Below, piece by piece: positions 34,493 through 41,940 of a stretch of DNA of 42,020 nucleotides. The position numbers and the translations under genes were made by a program. This DNA comes from an uncultured Bacteroidales bacterium (lineage in GTDB: Bacteria > Bacteroidota > Bacteroidia > Bacteroidales > Bacteroidaceae), in contig CADCIQ010000016.1 of the NCBI GenBank assembly GCA_902801425.1, forward strand, positions 1 to 42,020, read 5' to 3'. The notes under the pieces were generated by a model. The model was not told the origin of the DNA, did not search any database, and saw only the letters and a list, made by a program, of their open reading frames with translations. Position 1 is the stretch's first letter. Each line of letters begins with the position of its first letter.

Positions 34493-34651
34493 TCAAAATG
34501 AAAAGTTATCGCAATCGTAAGGATCACCACATTGTAATTTGGGACAATCCGCACGGCAACCTTCAGGGTTGTCACCTGAAATAGGAATCAAAAGATTACC
34601 AGCACGTAATTTATGACACTTCATTTCCGGCTTCACAAATTTTTTTTTCAT
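34493..34651 (-). CDS. Cys-rich RiPP precursor peptide (52 aa)
   Basis: Start ATG at 34651, stop TGA at 34495-34493. The peptide begins MKKKFVKPEMKCHKLRAGNL, continues LIPISGDNPE and ends GCRADCPKLQCGDPYDCDNF-SF. The N-terminal half is a basic leader with a P.M...L....L pattern and an I-S-G that may mark the cleavage site. The C-terminal half has four cysteines with spacing 3-4-5 (C32, C36, C41, C47) and many Asp residues. C12 lies in the leader. It lies 80 bp upstream of the radical SAM gene on the same strand with its own promoter box. Thioether crosslinks from Cys to Asp or other residues are inferred. No matching export gene lies in the window. Confidence 0.85.
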   Translation of the reverse strand: MKKKFVKPEMKCHKLRAGNLLIPISGDNPEGCRADCPKLQCGDPYDCDNFSF

Positions 34652-34749
34652 AATTAGTTGATTAATTTTAGTATTAAATTACCTTGTTTCCGAACTAAAG
34701 GTTCATTTGTTTAAGTCTGTTTTTTATCCTTGTGTTGCCAACACATAGA

Positions 34750-34757
34750 CAAAAATA
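34750..34757 (-). promoter_or_regulatory. -7 box for the RiPP operon
   Basis: TATTTTTG on the minus strand matches the TAnnTTTG consensus and lies about 100 bp upstream of the precursor start. No -33 TTG was found at the right distance. Confidence 0.5.
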
Positions 34758-34778
34758 CAAGACATGGAAAAGGTAAGA

Positions 34779-34786
34779 TATTTTTG
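34779..34786 (+). promoter_or_regulatory. Possible plus-strand -7 box before the RNA candidate
   Basis: TATTTTTG on the plus strand, facing away from the RiPP operon and toward the rod-shaped RNA candidate. Transcription from here would start near 34793. No -33 element is apparent, so this is weak. Confidence 0.3.
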
Positions 34787-34883
34787 CCCGTAGAAGCCCC
34801 GTTAGGCAATTGTTATTAGGTCAATTATTACCACAAAACGAAAAAAACGCAGGCTTCCACTTCAACCCGTCTGCTGTTTAGGC

Positions 34884-35065
34884 CCTAGGAAAAGCCCTGT
34901 GTGTTGACGAGTAGATGTGTCTGCCTACGCTTGGTATTTGCACGTATCCGGGAAAAGTGTGCGTGAGGGTAGTTTACCCTCGCAACACACCCCGGGATAT
35001 AGCCGTAGCATACCCGTAGCTTTCACTTCTGACATTGTCATTGACACACGATTGAATTTCCTAGG
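34884..35065. ncRNA. Rod-shaped structured RNA, 6S-like candidate
   Basis: A 182-bp segment folds as one long interrupted hairpin. The closing stem is CCTAGGAAA (34884) with TTTCCTAGG (ending 35065). Next are GTGTGT/ACACAC, then a large internal bubble, CTACG/CGTAG, TATCC-GGG/CCCGGGATA, and an apical hairpin GTGTGCGTGAGGGTA / ACCCTCGCAACACAC. This long rod with a central bubble and about 180 nt is the architecture of 6S RNA, which binds RNA polymerase holoenzyme; the Bacteroidales-1 RNA family is an alternative. It is more GC-rich than the flanks. The strand is not settled: a U-tract follows on the minus side (34846-34853), while a promoter-like box precedes it on the plus side. Confidence 0.55.
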
Positions 35066-35290
35066 TTCAAACAGCCAATTGACAAAGCATCGATGACGCT
35101 TTTTCGTAATGTCGTGTCTAATTTATCAACTATATTTTACATAGTGATAGCATTAGGCGGTGTAAAAGTACAAAAATCCTTTGAAAACAAAGAAGAAAAA
35201 TGCAAAAAATTCAGACAATATTGCAAAAACACAAGAATTCTGCTTAAAATTGCAATCTCCATATTACATTTAAGAGATATGAAGACAACA

Positions 35291-35330
35291 AACATCCCCC
35301 ACTCCACTTAGGAAATGAGGGATGTTTTAT
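35291..35330. terminator. Hairpin terminator near the end of the large exported protein gene
   Basis: AACATCCC (35291-35298) pairs with GGGATGTT (35319-35326). TTTTATTTTATT follows on the plus strand, so it stops plus-strand transcripts well; on the minus strand the tail is TGTTTGTTGTC and weaker. It lies 55 bp after the stop of the minus-strand gene at 35384. Confidence 0.6.
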
Positions 35331-35383
35331 TTTATTACAAATTACCGATTACCTTTAATAAGCGCGAATCTGTAATTTTCAAT

Positions 35384-38230
35384 TTACTTAATCTGAGCAC
35401 CAACTGCATTGAATGTACCCTTATCTGTCTTGATGACGAGCTGACCGTTCTCAATAGCCTTGACAGCCTTAGAAGTCTTGGCTACAGCAGCAACCTCGTT
35501 GATACCTGTTGTTCCAGCAGCAGGAACATCATTAATTACAGATACCTTCACGTTGTCAAGCCAGCTGCAACGCTCACCGTTGTTATAGGTAGAAGAGAAG
35601 ATGATCTTCTTGAGCACGTTGTCACCCTCAGACATTGGAACAGCCTCATTCACGAACTGATTATCCTTATAGGTAGTAGCAACGTAGATGTTCTTGTCTG
35701 TGTAGTTCAGATAAATCTCGAAATGAGTTCTGTTGTTCTCCGTGCAGATATTACCCTGAACATTACCGTTGTTCTTGCCACCAACAGCGCCGAACTTAGA
35801 CTCGTCAATGCCAAGTGTATTATATTCAGAAGCGATGTCGTTTGTACGCTTGTAACCAGAGATAGTATCACCATTCTCATTGAGCAGATAGAATGCCATG
35901 CTCTGCTTGCCGAGATAACCGTAATAGAGGTCGAATGAAACGATGACCACGTCATTGCTCTTTGCAGAATAGTCGAAACCTACAGTAGCATCACCCTTAC
36001 CGAAGAAAAGTGCTTCATTTTGTGTTTCCACATTGTTAAAGCCCAAACCAAATGCGTACTGAGTCCACTCTGTCTGCATTTCCTTAGAGAATGTGCCGAG
36101 AATGTCAATCTTACCCTTTGTACCCTCGATAGAGAATGTTGGATCCTCACCTTCCACAGCAGGAGGAGTCTCTGTATAAGTGTTAGCGAAGTCGATGTCA
36201 ACAAGGTTCTCCATCTTTACAGAAGCGATGAAATCATCAATACCCTTTGCGAGTGCAGCCTTTGCATCAACAAGAGCCTGTGAACCGTCAGCAGTATATT
36301 GTCCTGCCATCTGTGCAGCATAGAGATCCTTAGCATTCTTGATTATAGCAGCGAAAGTCTCCTTGTCACCGCTTGTGTACATTGCAGTTGCAAGAGTCTT
36401 CTCAGCAGTTGCAATAGCATCAGGCATATCAGTAAGAGGAGTGTTAACGGCATTGAATACATCAATGAAATCTCTGTTAAGATAGCGTACACCTGCATTA
36501 ACGATTATGTTAGCAAGAACTTCCTCTGTATAGACAGAATCCTTGGAAACATACTCATTCTCAACATAGAATGGAGCACCTGTTGCCTCATACTTAGCCT
36601 CACCCTCAGCGCAGAGAGCAAGAAGTGCATCCTGATCAAGAGCCTTCCATACGGCGAGACGCTTCTTTGCCTCGTCTATACCCTTCTGAAGGTTATCCTT
36701 ACCCCAAGGCTGTGCTGTCTGTGTAGCAGCTACGAGATCTTCAGCCACCTTGATACGATCCTCCAAGGCTGCAATCTGTGTCTCTACGTTTGCGAGATAG
36801 CTCTTCTCTTCAGGTGTAAGTTCACCCTTAACAAGCACCTTGTAAAGCACAGGATTTATAAGGGCTACATCATTACCTGGCAAATCAGATGGACATTCAA
36901 CTTGATAGCAATGCAAGAGAATAGTTACTTCCTTATCCTCTTCAAGTGTGAATGAACCAATGAAATCCTTATCGAATGAAGGACTGAGAGTTCCTTTAAC
37001 AATTGTATCATTCCTTGTTGGATCCTCTGCATTCTCAAGAATCATCTCAATGTTCACATTGTCGTATGCACCAGAACGCGCCCAACGGTTCTTGTTCATA
37101 GTCATCATACCACCAGAACCTGTTATGCCAAGTCGGTATGTACCCTTGTCAAGAGTAGTGGTCAGACGAGCCTGAGGATCCCATGTATTATAAGCATAGC
37201 CACGCATCCACTGAATCTGAAGAGGAGTCTCGGCTGCTTCGGTCTTATGAGCCCAACGGTCACAGTTGAACACCCAAGGCTGAGCGGTTGCCTCATTGCT
37301 ACACTTGTTGTACTTATTTGTCCAGTTCATCCAGTTTGCAGAATAGTTGCCACCTGCACCATCTGGATGATCAATCGTGTTCAATACGTTTGACAAGTTA
37401 GCAGGAGCGAACACATCATAGAAAGAAGACTCAAGGTTTTCGAGCATAGTTGCCGCATTCGCATCATCCTTTGAGCTAATAGCATTTTCAAGATTCTTTA
37501 TGCTCTCCATAAGATCGTCATAGCCTTCATAGTTGCTTGACCACTCGAAACTACCAAGTACAGACTTCACCCATGCAAGACGGCTCTCTGCCTTACGCTC
37601 ATCAAATGCCTCCTGAACCTTATGACACTCGATATCCTTGATTTCAATACCAACCGTAAGACCACGCAAGTCAATAACGATATTACCGTCAGATGCAGCA
37701 TCCACAGGGAAAGCGAACTCTGTATAGTCTTCATTTGTGAAACTATAGCAATTTGCTATAGCTGCACCGCCCTCACCATAAGAAAGCTCTACATCGTCTT
37801 TACCGCCCTTTGTGGCAAGGGCACCATCAGTATTAAAGTATGCGAAGATATAGTTGTTACCACCAGCAAACAGGTCAATATCCGTATAGCCTGGATCTGC
37901 ACCTCTTACCTTCATTGTAACAACGTATTTACCTCCCTCATTGATTTTCACCAATTGATACATACCATTCTCCATGGAATTCATACCTGCGTTTACAGAT
38001 ACGCCACCACCTTCAAGTACTGTGAATACATCAGAAAGACCTGCGACAGTTGCGTCTGTAGCTGTCCAACCGTCAAGGGAAGCGCCTTTCAGCTCACCAT
38101 TTGTCACGAGATTAGCAGCCGTAACCTTGTACTTAGCTGAACGTGTGTAGATAAAATCATCTACATCGTAAGCATTCGCACCAATAGCCATTGATGACAA
38201 AAATGCTAAAGTGAGTAAATTTTTTACCAT
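35384..38230 (-). CDS. Large exported protein of unknown function (948 aa)
   Basis: Signal peptide MVKNLLTLAFLSSMAIGANA. Residues about 30-190 look like a carbohydrate-binding or galactose-binding-like sandwich (LVTNGELKGASLDGWTATDA), and a similar unit may occur near 270-440 (RLTTTLDKGTYRLGITGSGG). Long helical stretches follow (470-690), then another beta domain (NLVDIDFANTYTE..., 690-890). The C-terminus (KAVKAIENGQLVIKTDKGTFNAVGAQIK) is the Prevotella-type tail that I associate with type IX-like sorting. No catalytic motif was seen. It may be a surface glycan-binding protein acting with the neighbouring acetylesterase, but it has its own promoter box. Confidence 0.8.
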   Translation of the reverse strand: MVKNLLTLAFLSSMAIGANAYDVDDFIYTRSAKYKVTAANLVTNGELKGASLDGWTATDATVAGLSDVFTVLEGGGVSVNAGMNSMENGMYQLVKINEGGKYVVTMKVRGADPGYTDIDLFAGGNNYIFAYFNTDGALATKGGKDDVELSYGEGGAAIANCYSFTNEDYTEFAFPVDAASDGNIVIDLRGLTVGIEIKDIECHKVQEAFDERKAESRLAWVKSVLGSFEWSSNYEGYDDLMESIKNLENAISSKDDANAATMLENLESSFYDVFAPANLSNVLNTIDHPDGAGGNYSANWMNWTNKYNKCSNEATAQPWVFNCDRWAHKTEAAETPLQIQWMRGYAYNTWDPQARLTTTLDKGTYRLGITGSGGMMTMNKNRWARSGAYDNVNIEMILENAEDPTRNDTIVKGTLSPSFDKDFIGSFTLEEDKEVTILLHCYQVECPSDLPGNDVALINPVLYKVLVKGELTPEEKSYLANVETQIAALEDRIKVAEDLVAATQTAQPWGKDNLQKGIDEAKKRLAVWKALDQDALLALCAEGEAKYEATGAPFYVENEYVSKDSVYTEEVLANIIVNAGVRYLNRDFIDVFNAVNTPLTDMPDAIATAEKTLATAMYTSGDKETFAAIIKNAKDLYAAQMAGQYTADGSQALVDAKAALAKGIDDFIASVKMENLVDIDFANTYTETPPAVEGEDPTFSIEGTKGKIDILGTFSKEMQTEWTQYAFGLGFNNVETQNEALFFGKGDATVGFDYSAKSNDVVIVSFDLYYGYLGKQSMAFYLLNENGDTISGYKRTNDIASEYNTLGIDESKFGAVGGKNNGNVQGNICTENNRTHFEIYLNYTDKNIYVATTYKDNQFVNEAVPMSEGDNVLKKIIFSSTYNNGERCSWLDNVKVSVINDVPAAGTTGINEVAAVAKTSKAVKAIENGQLVIKTDKGTFNAVGAQIK

Positions 38231-38277
38231 AGTTTTAGTTATTATGTTAAATTATTATTAGATTGTCGATTTCGTGG

Positions 38278-38285
38278 CAAAAATA
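38278..38285 (-). promoter_or_regulatory. -7 box for the 948-aa protein gene
   Basis: TATTTTTG on the minus strand, 48 bp upstream of the start at 38230, matching the TAnnTTTG consensus. Confidence 0.5.
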
Positions 38286-38346
38286 GCAAAAAAAAATCAA
38301 ACTCCAAAGAAAAATCGAACTTTTTTTTGTAAAAGGGAACAAAAAA

Positions 38347-38817
38347 GTGAATAACGAAGAGTGAAGAGTGAAGAATTTAAGTTTGTATTTACTCGTTTTG
38401 ACGCAAAAAACTTCCGCGATAATACTAATTTTAATGTGAGTTCGACGAAAAAAACGCTGCGCTTGGCTACGTGAATTATCCGTGAATTAGCCGCAAATTA
38501 TCGTGAATTTTTCTTTATTCAATACATTTACTTAGAAATTTACGAAAGCCCCACGCAGTGGATTTTGCAGCTTGCTGCCATATGATTAATTCATCGAACT
38601 GACGTTAATTTTAATGTGAGTTCGATAAAAAAAAGGAAACGGATTTATCTGATAGCTGGCGCAGTATTATTTGAGCTATTAATTTCAGATAAATCAGATA
38701 AATCCGTTTCCCTTATTCTTTATTTATATAAAATTACAGAGAAATCTGTTGAGATGAAAAACTCATCAAACTAACGTAATTTAAATTCTTCACTCTTCAC
38801 TATTCACTCTTCACTTA
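38347..38817. repeat. Inverted AT-rich repeat pair flanking a non-coding gap
   Basis: AGTGAATAACGAAGAGTGAA with following GAGTGAAGAATTTA (38347-38380) is nearly the reverse complement of TAAATTCTTCACTCTTCACT... (38784-38817). Inside are two copies of TAATGTGAGTTCGA (38432 and 38612), GTGAATTA tandem units (about 38471-38512) and a terminator. No gene was seen in the 587-bp gap. Confidence 0.7.
38633..38712 (-). terminator. Strong hairpin after the SGNH hydrolase gene
   Basis: A perfect 19-bp stem joins GGAAACGGATTTATCTGAT (38635-38653) and ATCAGATAAATCCGTTTCC (38693-38711). On the minus strand it is followed by TTTTTTTTATC, which fits a terminator for the SGNH gene about 105 bp upstream. The loop could pair further (TAGCT/AGCTA). 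Confidence 0.75.
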
Positions 38818-40170
38818 TCAGTTTCCGTCCGGCTTCTTCCCGTCATACACAGGTGACAACGGCCAGTAGAAGGATTGCCAGTCGTCGGGTTTGGATGGGG
38901 AGAAATCAGTCCAGTCAGAGGAGAGGTGCTTGACCAATGGTGAGTTAAGTTGCTTTAAGCCCATAACAACGAGCTTTGAAACCTCGTATGCTCCAAAGGG
39001 ATTAAAGTGGGTATTGTCCGAGAATTTCTTCTCTTGCCAAGGGAAAGTACCCATAGGATAATGTACGAGAAGATGCTTTGAGCCCTCTGTACCCATAGCC
39101 TCAAAGAGGGTCTTTGTCTCAGCATTCAAATCTATAACAGGCACGTTCTCACGCTCTGCCACAGCCTTCATAGCAGCAGGAAAATCTCCGTGAGTGTTCT
39201 TTATCTTCCCCTCTGCATCAAAGAATCTGCGTTGGGTAGGTGTGCAGAAAATGATATTCCCCTTCTTTGCACGAACCATATCAACGAACTTCTTCAACGC
39301 AACGGTATAGTGATACCAAGCTCCTGTGCCCGGTCCTTTCTCCTTCTCGTCATTATGTCCGAACTCGCAGATCACATAGTCACCTTCCTTTATCACGGAC
39401 ATAATCTTCTCCAACCTATTCTGAGCCATAAACGAAGTGGCAGTAAGACCACTCTCCGCATAATTAGCGATTGAAAGTCCCCCTAATTTTTCCTTTACAG
39501 GGGACTTCTTTTCGCCTTCTGGCTCCCTCCCTACGGGGGAGGGCGGGGGGAGAGGCCGAGATTGTTCCACAAACCATCTCGGGAACATCTGTCCCCATGA
39601 AGCCCAAGGCTCTTTCCCTTGATCCACTACGGTGGAGTTTCCACAAAGGAAAACGGTAGTAGCCGTGGTATCTGGCTCTATTGTTATGCTCTGCACGCAA
39701 GGCGAAGCCCCATTAAATTCAAACGTGAGTTTTTCATCCCATGTGAGAGAACCAACCTCCCCAGGCTTAATACGCACCTTATCAGGTTGTGTGTCCTTAC
39801 CGTCAATGCCCTTGAACGAAGGAATATCCACACACCTCTTATTAATAACGAAAGAGAAATCACGATACTCCCCTTTCTTTGTCACGCATTTCTCAATTAT
39901 CATCCTACGGGATTCTGCACGAACTGTCGTCTCGCCTTCACGTTTCTTATTGCCAAGACGAACGCTTACACGATAGTTTCCGTCAGGCACTTTTACCGAG
40001 AAATAGAACGGGGAAACACTCTTTGCCGTAGGAGCCTCGACAACATCATAGCCATAGCCCACAGTCTCAGAATACACAGGTTGCTGCTTTGTAAGGTCAT
40101 ACGACATAGTTTGTGCCGTCATATCAACGGCACAAAGAACTAAAAGAGATAGTATCGAAAATATTCTCAT
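38818..40170 (-). CDS. SGNH/GDSL hydrolase, rhamnogalacturonan acetylesterase-like
   Basis: Exported esterase of 450 residues with signal peptide MRIFSILSLLVLCAVDMTAQ. Residues about 22-170 are a beta-sandwich of the type that precedes pectin acetylesterases in Bacteroidetes. The SGNH blocks are visible: nucleophile Ser179 in FLCGNSTVVDQ, block II around ANYAESGLT, block III GHNDEK (Asn273), and block V D385-N-T-H388 (DNTHFNPFGAYEVS). It probably removes acetyl groups from pectin-like glycans. Residues 205-232 (SRPLPPPSPVGREPEGEKKS...) come from two repeat elements between the first block and block II (WFVEQ to ISIANYAESG). The gene follows the unknown 337-aa gene after 53 bp. Confidence 0.9.
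   Translation of the reverse strand: MRIFSILSLLVLCAVDMTAQTMSYDLTKQQPVYSETVGYGYDVVEAPTAKSVSPFYFSVKVPDGNYRVSVRLGNKKREGETTVRAESRRMIIEKCVTKKGEYRDFSFVINKRCVDIPSFKGIDGKDTQPDKVRIKPGEVGSLTWDEKLTFEFNGASPCVQSITIEPDTTATTVFLCGNSTVVDQGKEPWASWGQMFPRWFVEQSRPLPPPSPVGREPEGEKKSPVKEKLGGLSIANYAESGLTATSFMAQNRLEKIMSVIKEGDYVICEFGHNDEKEKGPGTGAWYHYTVALKKFVDMVRAKKGNIIFCTPTQRRFFDAEGKIKNTHGDFPAAMKAVAERENVPVIDLNAETKTLFEAMGTEGSKHLLVHYPMGTFPWQEKKFSDNTHFNPFGAYEVSKLVVMGLKQLNSPLVKHLSSDWTDFSPSKPDDWQSFYWPLSPVYDGKKPDGN
39475..39557. repeat. Two repeat elements inserted in the SGNH gene
   Basis: The first is a palindrome with AAGTCCCC (39475-39482) and GGGGACTT (39500-39507). The second (39521-39557) is a full-length GC-rich element matching 6558-6592. 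Both are read in frame as one 28-residue insert, here in the opposite orientation and a different frame from the copies at the SusC, SusD and U32 genes. Confidence 0.9.
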
Positions 40171-40223
40171 TCTGAATTATAGGAGTTCAAGAAGTACAAG
40201 GAGTTCAAGACAATTGTCCTTCC

Positions 40224-41237
40224 CTACCCTTGCACCTTTATATCATCAATAAGCAATTTATCACCATCTGTGACGAAAACAACATAATACGAGTGCACAA
40301 CTCTCGTCTTGTCGGCATCAAGAAGTGAATCGCTCTTTTTCTTGTTTGCGAGAATCACGAGGAAGGTGTTAGGAGTCTCAAAGGCAAATGAACAGAGATC
40401 ATTATTATTCACATCCCAGTTCTCCCAATCCTTCTCAGGACTTATATGCTTCAATTCCAGTTCCTTACTCTCAATCTTCTGGCACATCCTATCTGTGAAA
40501 TACTTATGGAAATCCACATGCTCAGGATCCTTATAAAGTTGCCAAACGAGTTCACGGAACAGCTTATCCCTCTCGGCATTCTTGCGCATAGCAATCTTGA
40601 GCCTGTCTATAGCGGTAACCAGTCGCTCAACGGTAGCCGTCTGTGTTTCCCTCGGCTTAATATCCGCAATATTAGGATAAATATCACCTATATAGTCAAG
40701 GTTCTTCAGGAAAGCCGCAACAGAGTCAAGCTGAGCGCAATAGAGGTCAGGATTCTTATGGCAAAGAGGCGTGAACGTAGAGTTCGTCTCATTACGGAAA
40801 GCATTGAAAATCTGCCCCAAAGTTCTGTTTCTTCCCCCCATCTCATAGAACAGAATATATTCCATAGAGGCAGAATAATAACAACGATAGCTTATAGGCA
40901 TCATCTGATCAACAGTCTCAACAGCAGACGTATCGCCACTCTTTGGCACGAGAGGAATAAGCGAGATGAAAGTCTCAATCTTCGTGTTCTTCCTTCTTGA
41001 TATTTCAGAGAAGAACCTGCTCAGTATCAAAGCATTCTGTTTTGGATCGTCGGTAAGTCTCGGAAACTCCACCTCATCACCAAACTTGCTATGAAACAGT
41101 CTATGCGACGAAGTATCTGGAGTCTCAGGCAGGGCATACCAACTCTCCCCCCCACCCTTCATGGTGCTGAAGTCGAGCGCGAATGCACTTACAGAGCATA
41201 AGGCGGAAAGAATCAATAAGTATAATTTTCTTAACAT
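40224..41237 (-). CDS. Exported protein of unknown function (337 aa)
   Basis: Signal peptide MLRKLYLLILSALCSVSAFA, then a 317-residue mature protein. I recognise no domain. It has three Cys outside the signal and is mixed alpha/beta by composition; the C-terminus (SYYVVFVTDGDKLLIDDIKVQG) resembles a beta-sheet edge. It is upstream of the SGNH hydrolase gene with a 53-bp gap, so the two are likely co-transcribed from the promoter boxes further upstream. A periplasmic location is inferred. Confidence 0.75.
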   Translation of the reverse strand: MLRKLYLLILSALCSVSAFALDFSTMKGGGESWYALPETPDTSSHRLFHSKFGDEVEFPRLTDDPKQNALILSRFFSEISRRKNTKIETFISLIPLVPKSGDTSAVETVDQMMPISYRCYYSASMEYILFYEMGGRNRTLGQIFNAFRNETNSTFTPLCHKNPDLYCAQLDSVAAFLKNLDYIGDIYPNIADIKPRETQTATVERLVTAIDRLKIAMRKNAERDKLFRELVWQLYKDPEHVDFHKYFTDRMCQKIESKELELKHISPEKDWENWDVNNNDLCSFAFETPNTFLVILANKKKSDSLLDADKTRVVHSYYVVFVTDGDKLLIDDIKVQG

Positions 41238-41346
41238 ACCTTCTATGGGGAGTAAAAGATTATTACCTTGTCAAGTTGGCAACTTGCATATACATAACAC
41301 GATGCACAGGCATTTGCAAATGCGCATCTTTTGCGTTATGTGTTTG

Positions 41347-41354
41347 CAAAAATA
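41347..41354 (-). promoter_or_regulatory. -7 box closest to the 337-aa gene
   Basis: TATTTTTG followed by CA on the minus strand, 110 bp upstream of the start at 41237. Confidence 0.5.
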
Positions 41355-41479
41355 TACAATTTCCCCGAAAACTCCAAATTTTTCGCCCAATATTTTCGGC
41401 AACAATCAACTAATTGCGTTGTTTTTCATAGTATTACCACCTTTTTCAAGTTGTTTTCTCTGCAAAAACAATAAAAATC

Positions 41480-41640
41480 TCGCTATCTTCACAGGCAGCG
41501 AGAAATAAAGACGATTTTTACTATTTTTCCTTTATACTATTATCATATGCAGATGCAAAGATAATACATTTTTTCGAAAACACCAATTTTTTTCATAAAA
41601 ATCCCCACAACCTTCACAGGCTATGGGGAATCGATGACGA
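41480..41640. repeat. Repeated CTTCACAGGC hairpins upstream of the 337-aa gene
   Basis: Two short hairpins share a loop: CTCGCTATCTTCACAGGCAG-CGAG (about 41482-41506) and TCCCCACAACCTTCACAGGC-TATGGGGA (about 41602-41629). Each is followed by a similar run containing GCAAAGATAATACA or GCAAAATTAATGA and GAAAACACCAAATTTTT. Further minus-strand boxes lie at 41556-41563 (TATCTTTG) and near 41694-41701 (TAATTTTG), so the arrangement looks like a duplicated leader/promoter unit. No gene was seen in 41238-42020. Confidence 0.5.
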
Positions 41641-41874
41641 AAAACTAAGATTACTTTTTTTAACTAAAATTCTATTATTCTGTTATGCTGATTGCAAAAT
41701 TAATGATTTTTCCTGAAAACACCAAATTTTTCGAGAAAAAAAATCATTTCTCCTTACGAAGTCCCTTATGATAAATCAACAACCATGATTATGCCATTTA
41801 TCAACGACCTCCCATCCTTGACAATCACACTCGACATTTTCAGACAAGTAAATGTACGGAATTATTTTTATATT

Positions 41875-41940
41875 TTAACGTGAGTTCGACGAATGAGCTT
41901 TTGCTGTCGCATAACATTAATATAACGTGAGTTCGACGAA
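41875..41940. repeat. AACGTGAGTTCGACGAA repeat, two copies
   Basis: AACGTGAGTTCGACGAA occurs at about 41877-41893 and 41924-41940. Related copies occur at 38432-38449, 38612-38628 and, diverged, at 13229-13246. It is a dispersed intergenic motif of unknown role. Confidence 0.7.

Noticed and set aside
35093-35311. 72-codon plus-strand open frame
   Set aside because: Low-complexity Lys/Ile-rich product that begins at the edge of the RNA candidate and ends in a terminator stem. It may be transcribed, but a protein is not supported.
35315-35938. 207-codon plus-strand open frame
   Set aside because: It lies opposite the 948-aa exported protein, whose signal peptide, composition and sorting tail are convincing. 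The plus frame gives a Cys/Leu/Ile-rich product with no domain.
36299-36955. 218-codon plus-strand open frame
   Set aside because: Antisense to the same 948-aa gene; no start signal and no recognisable protein pattern.
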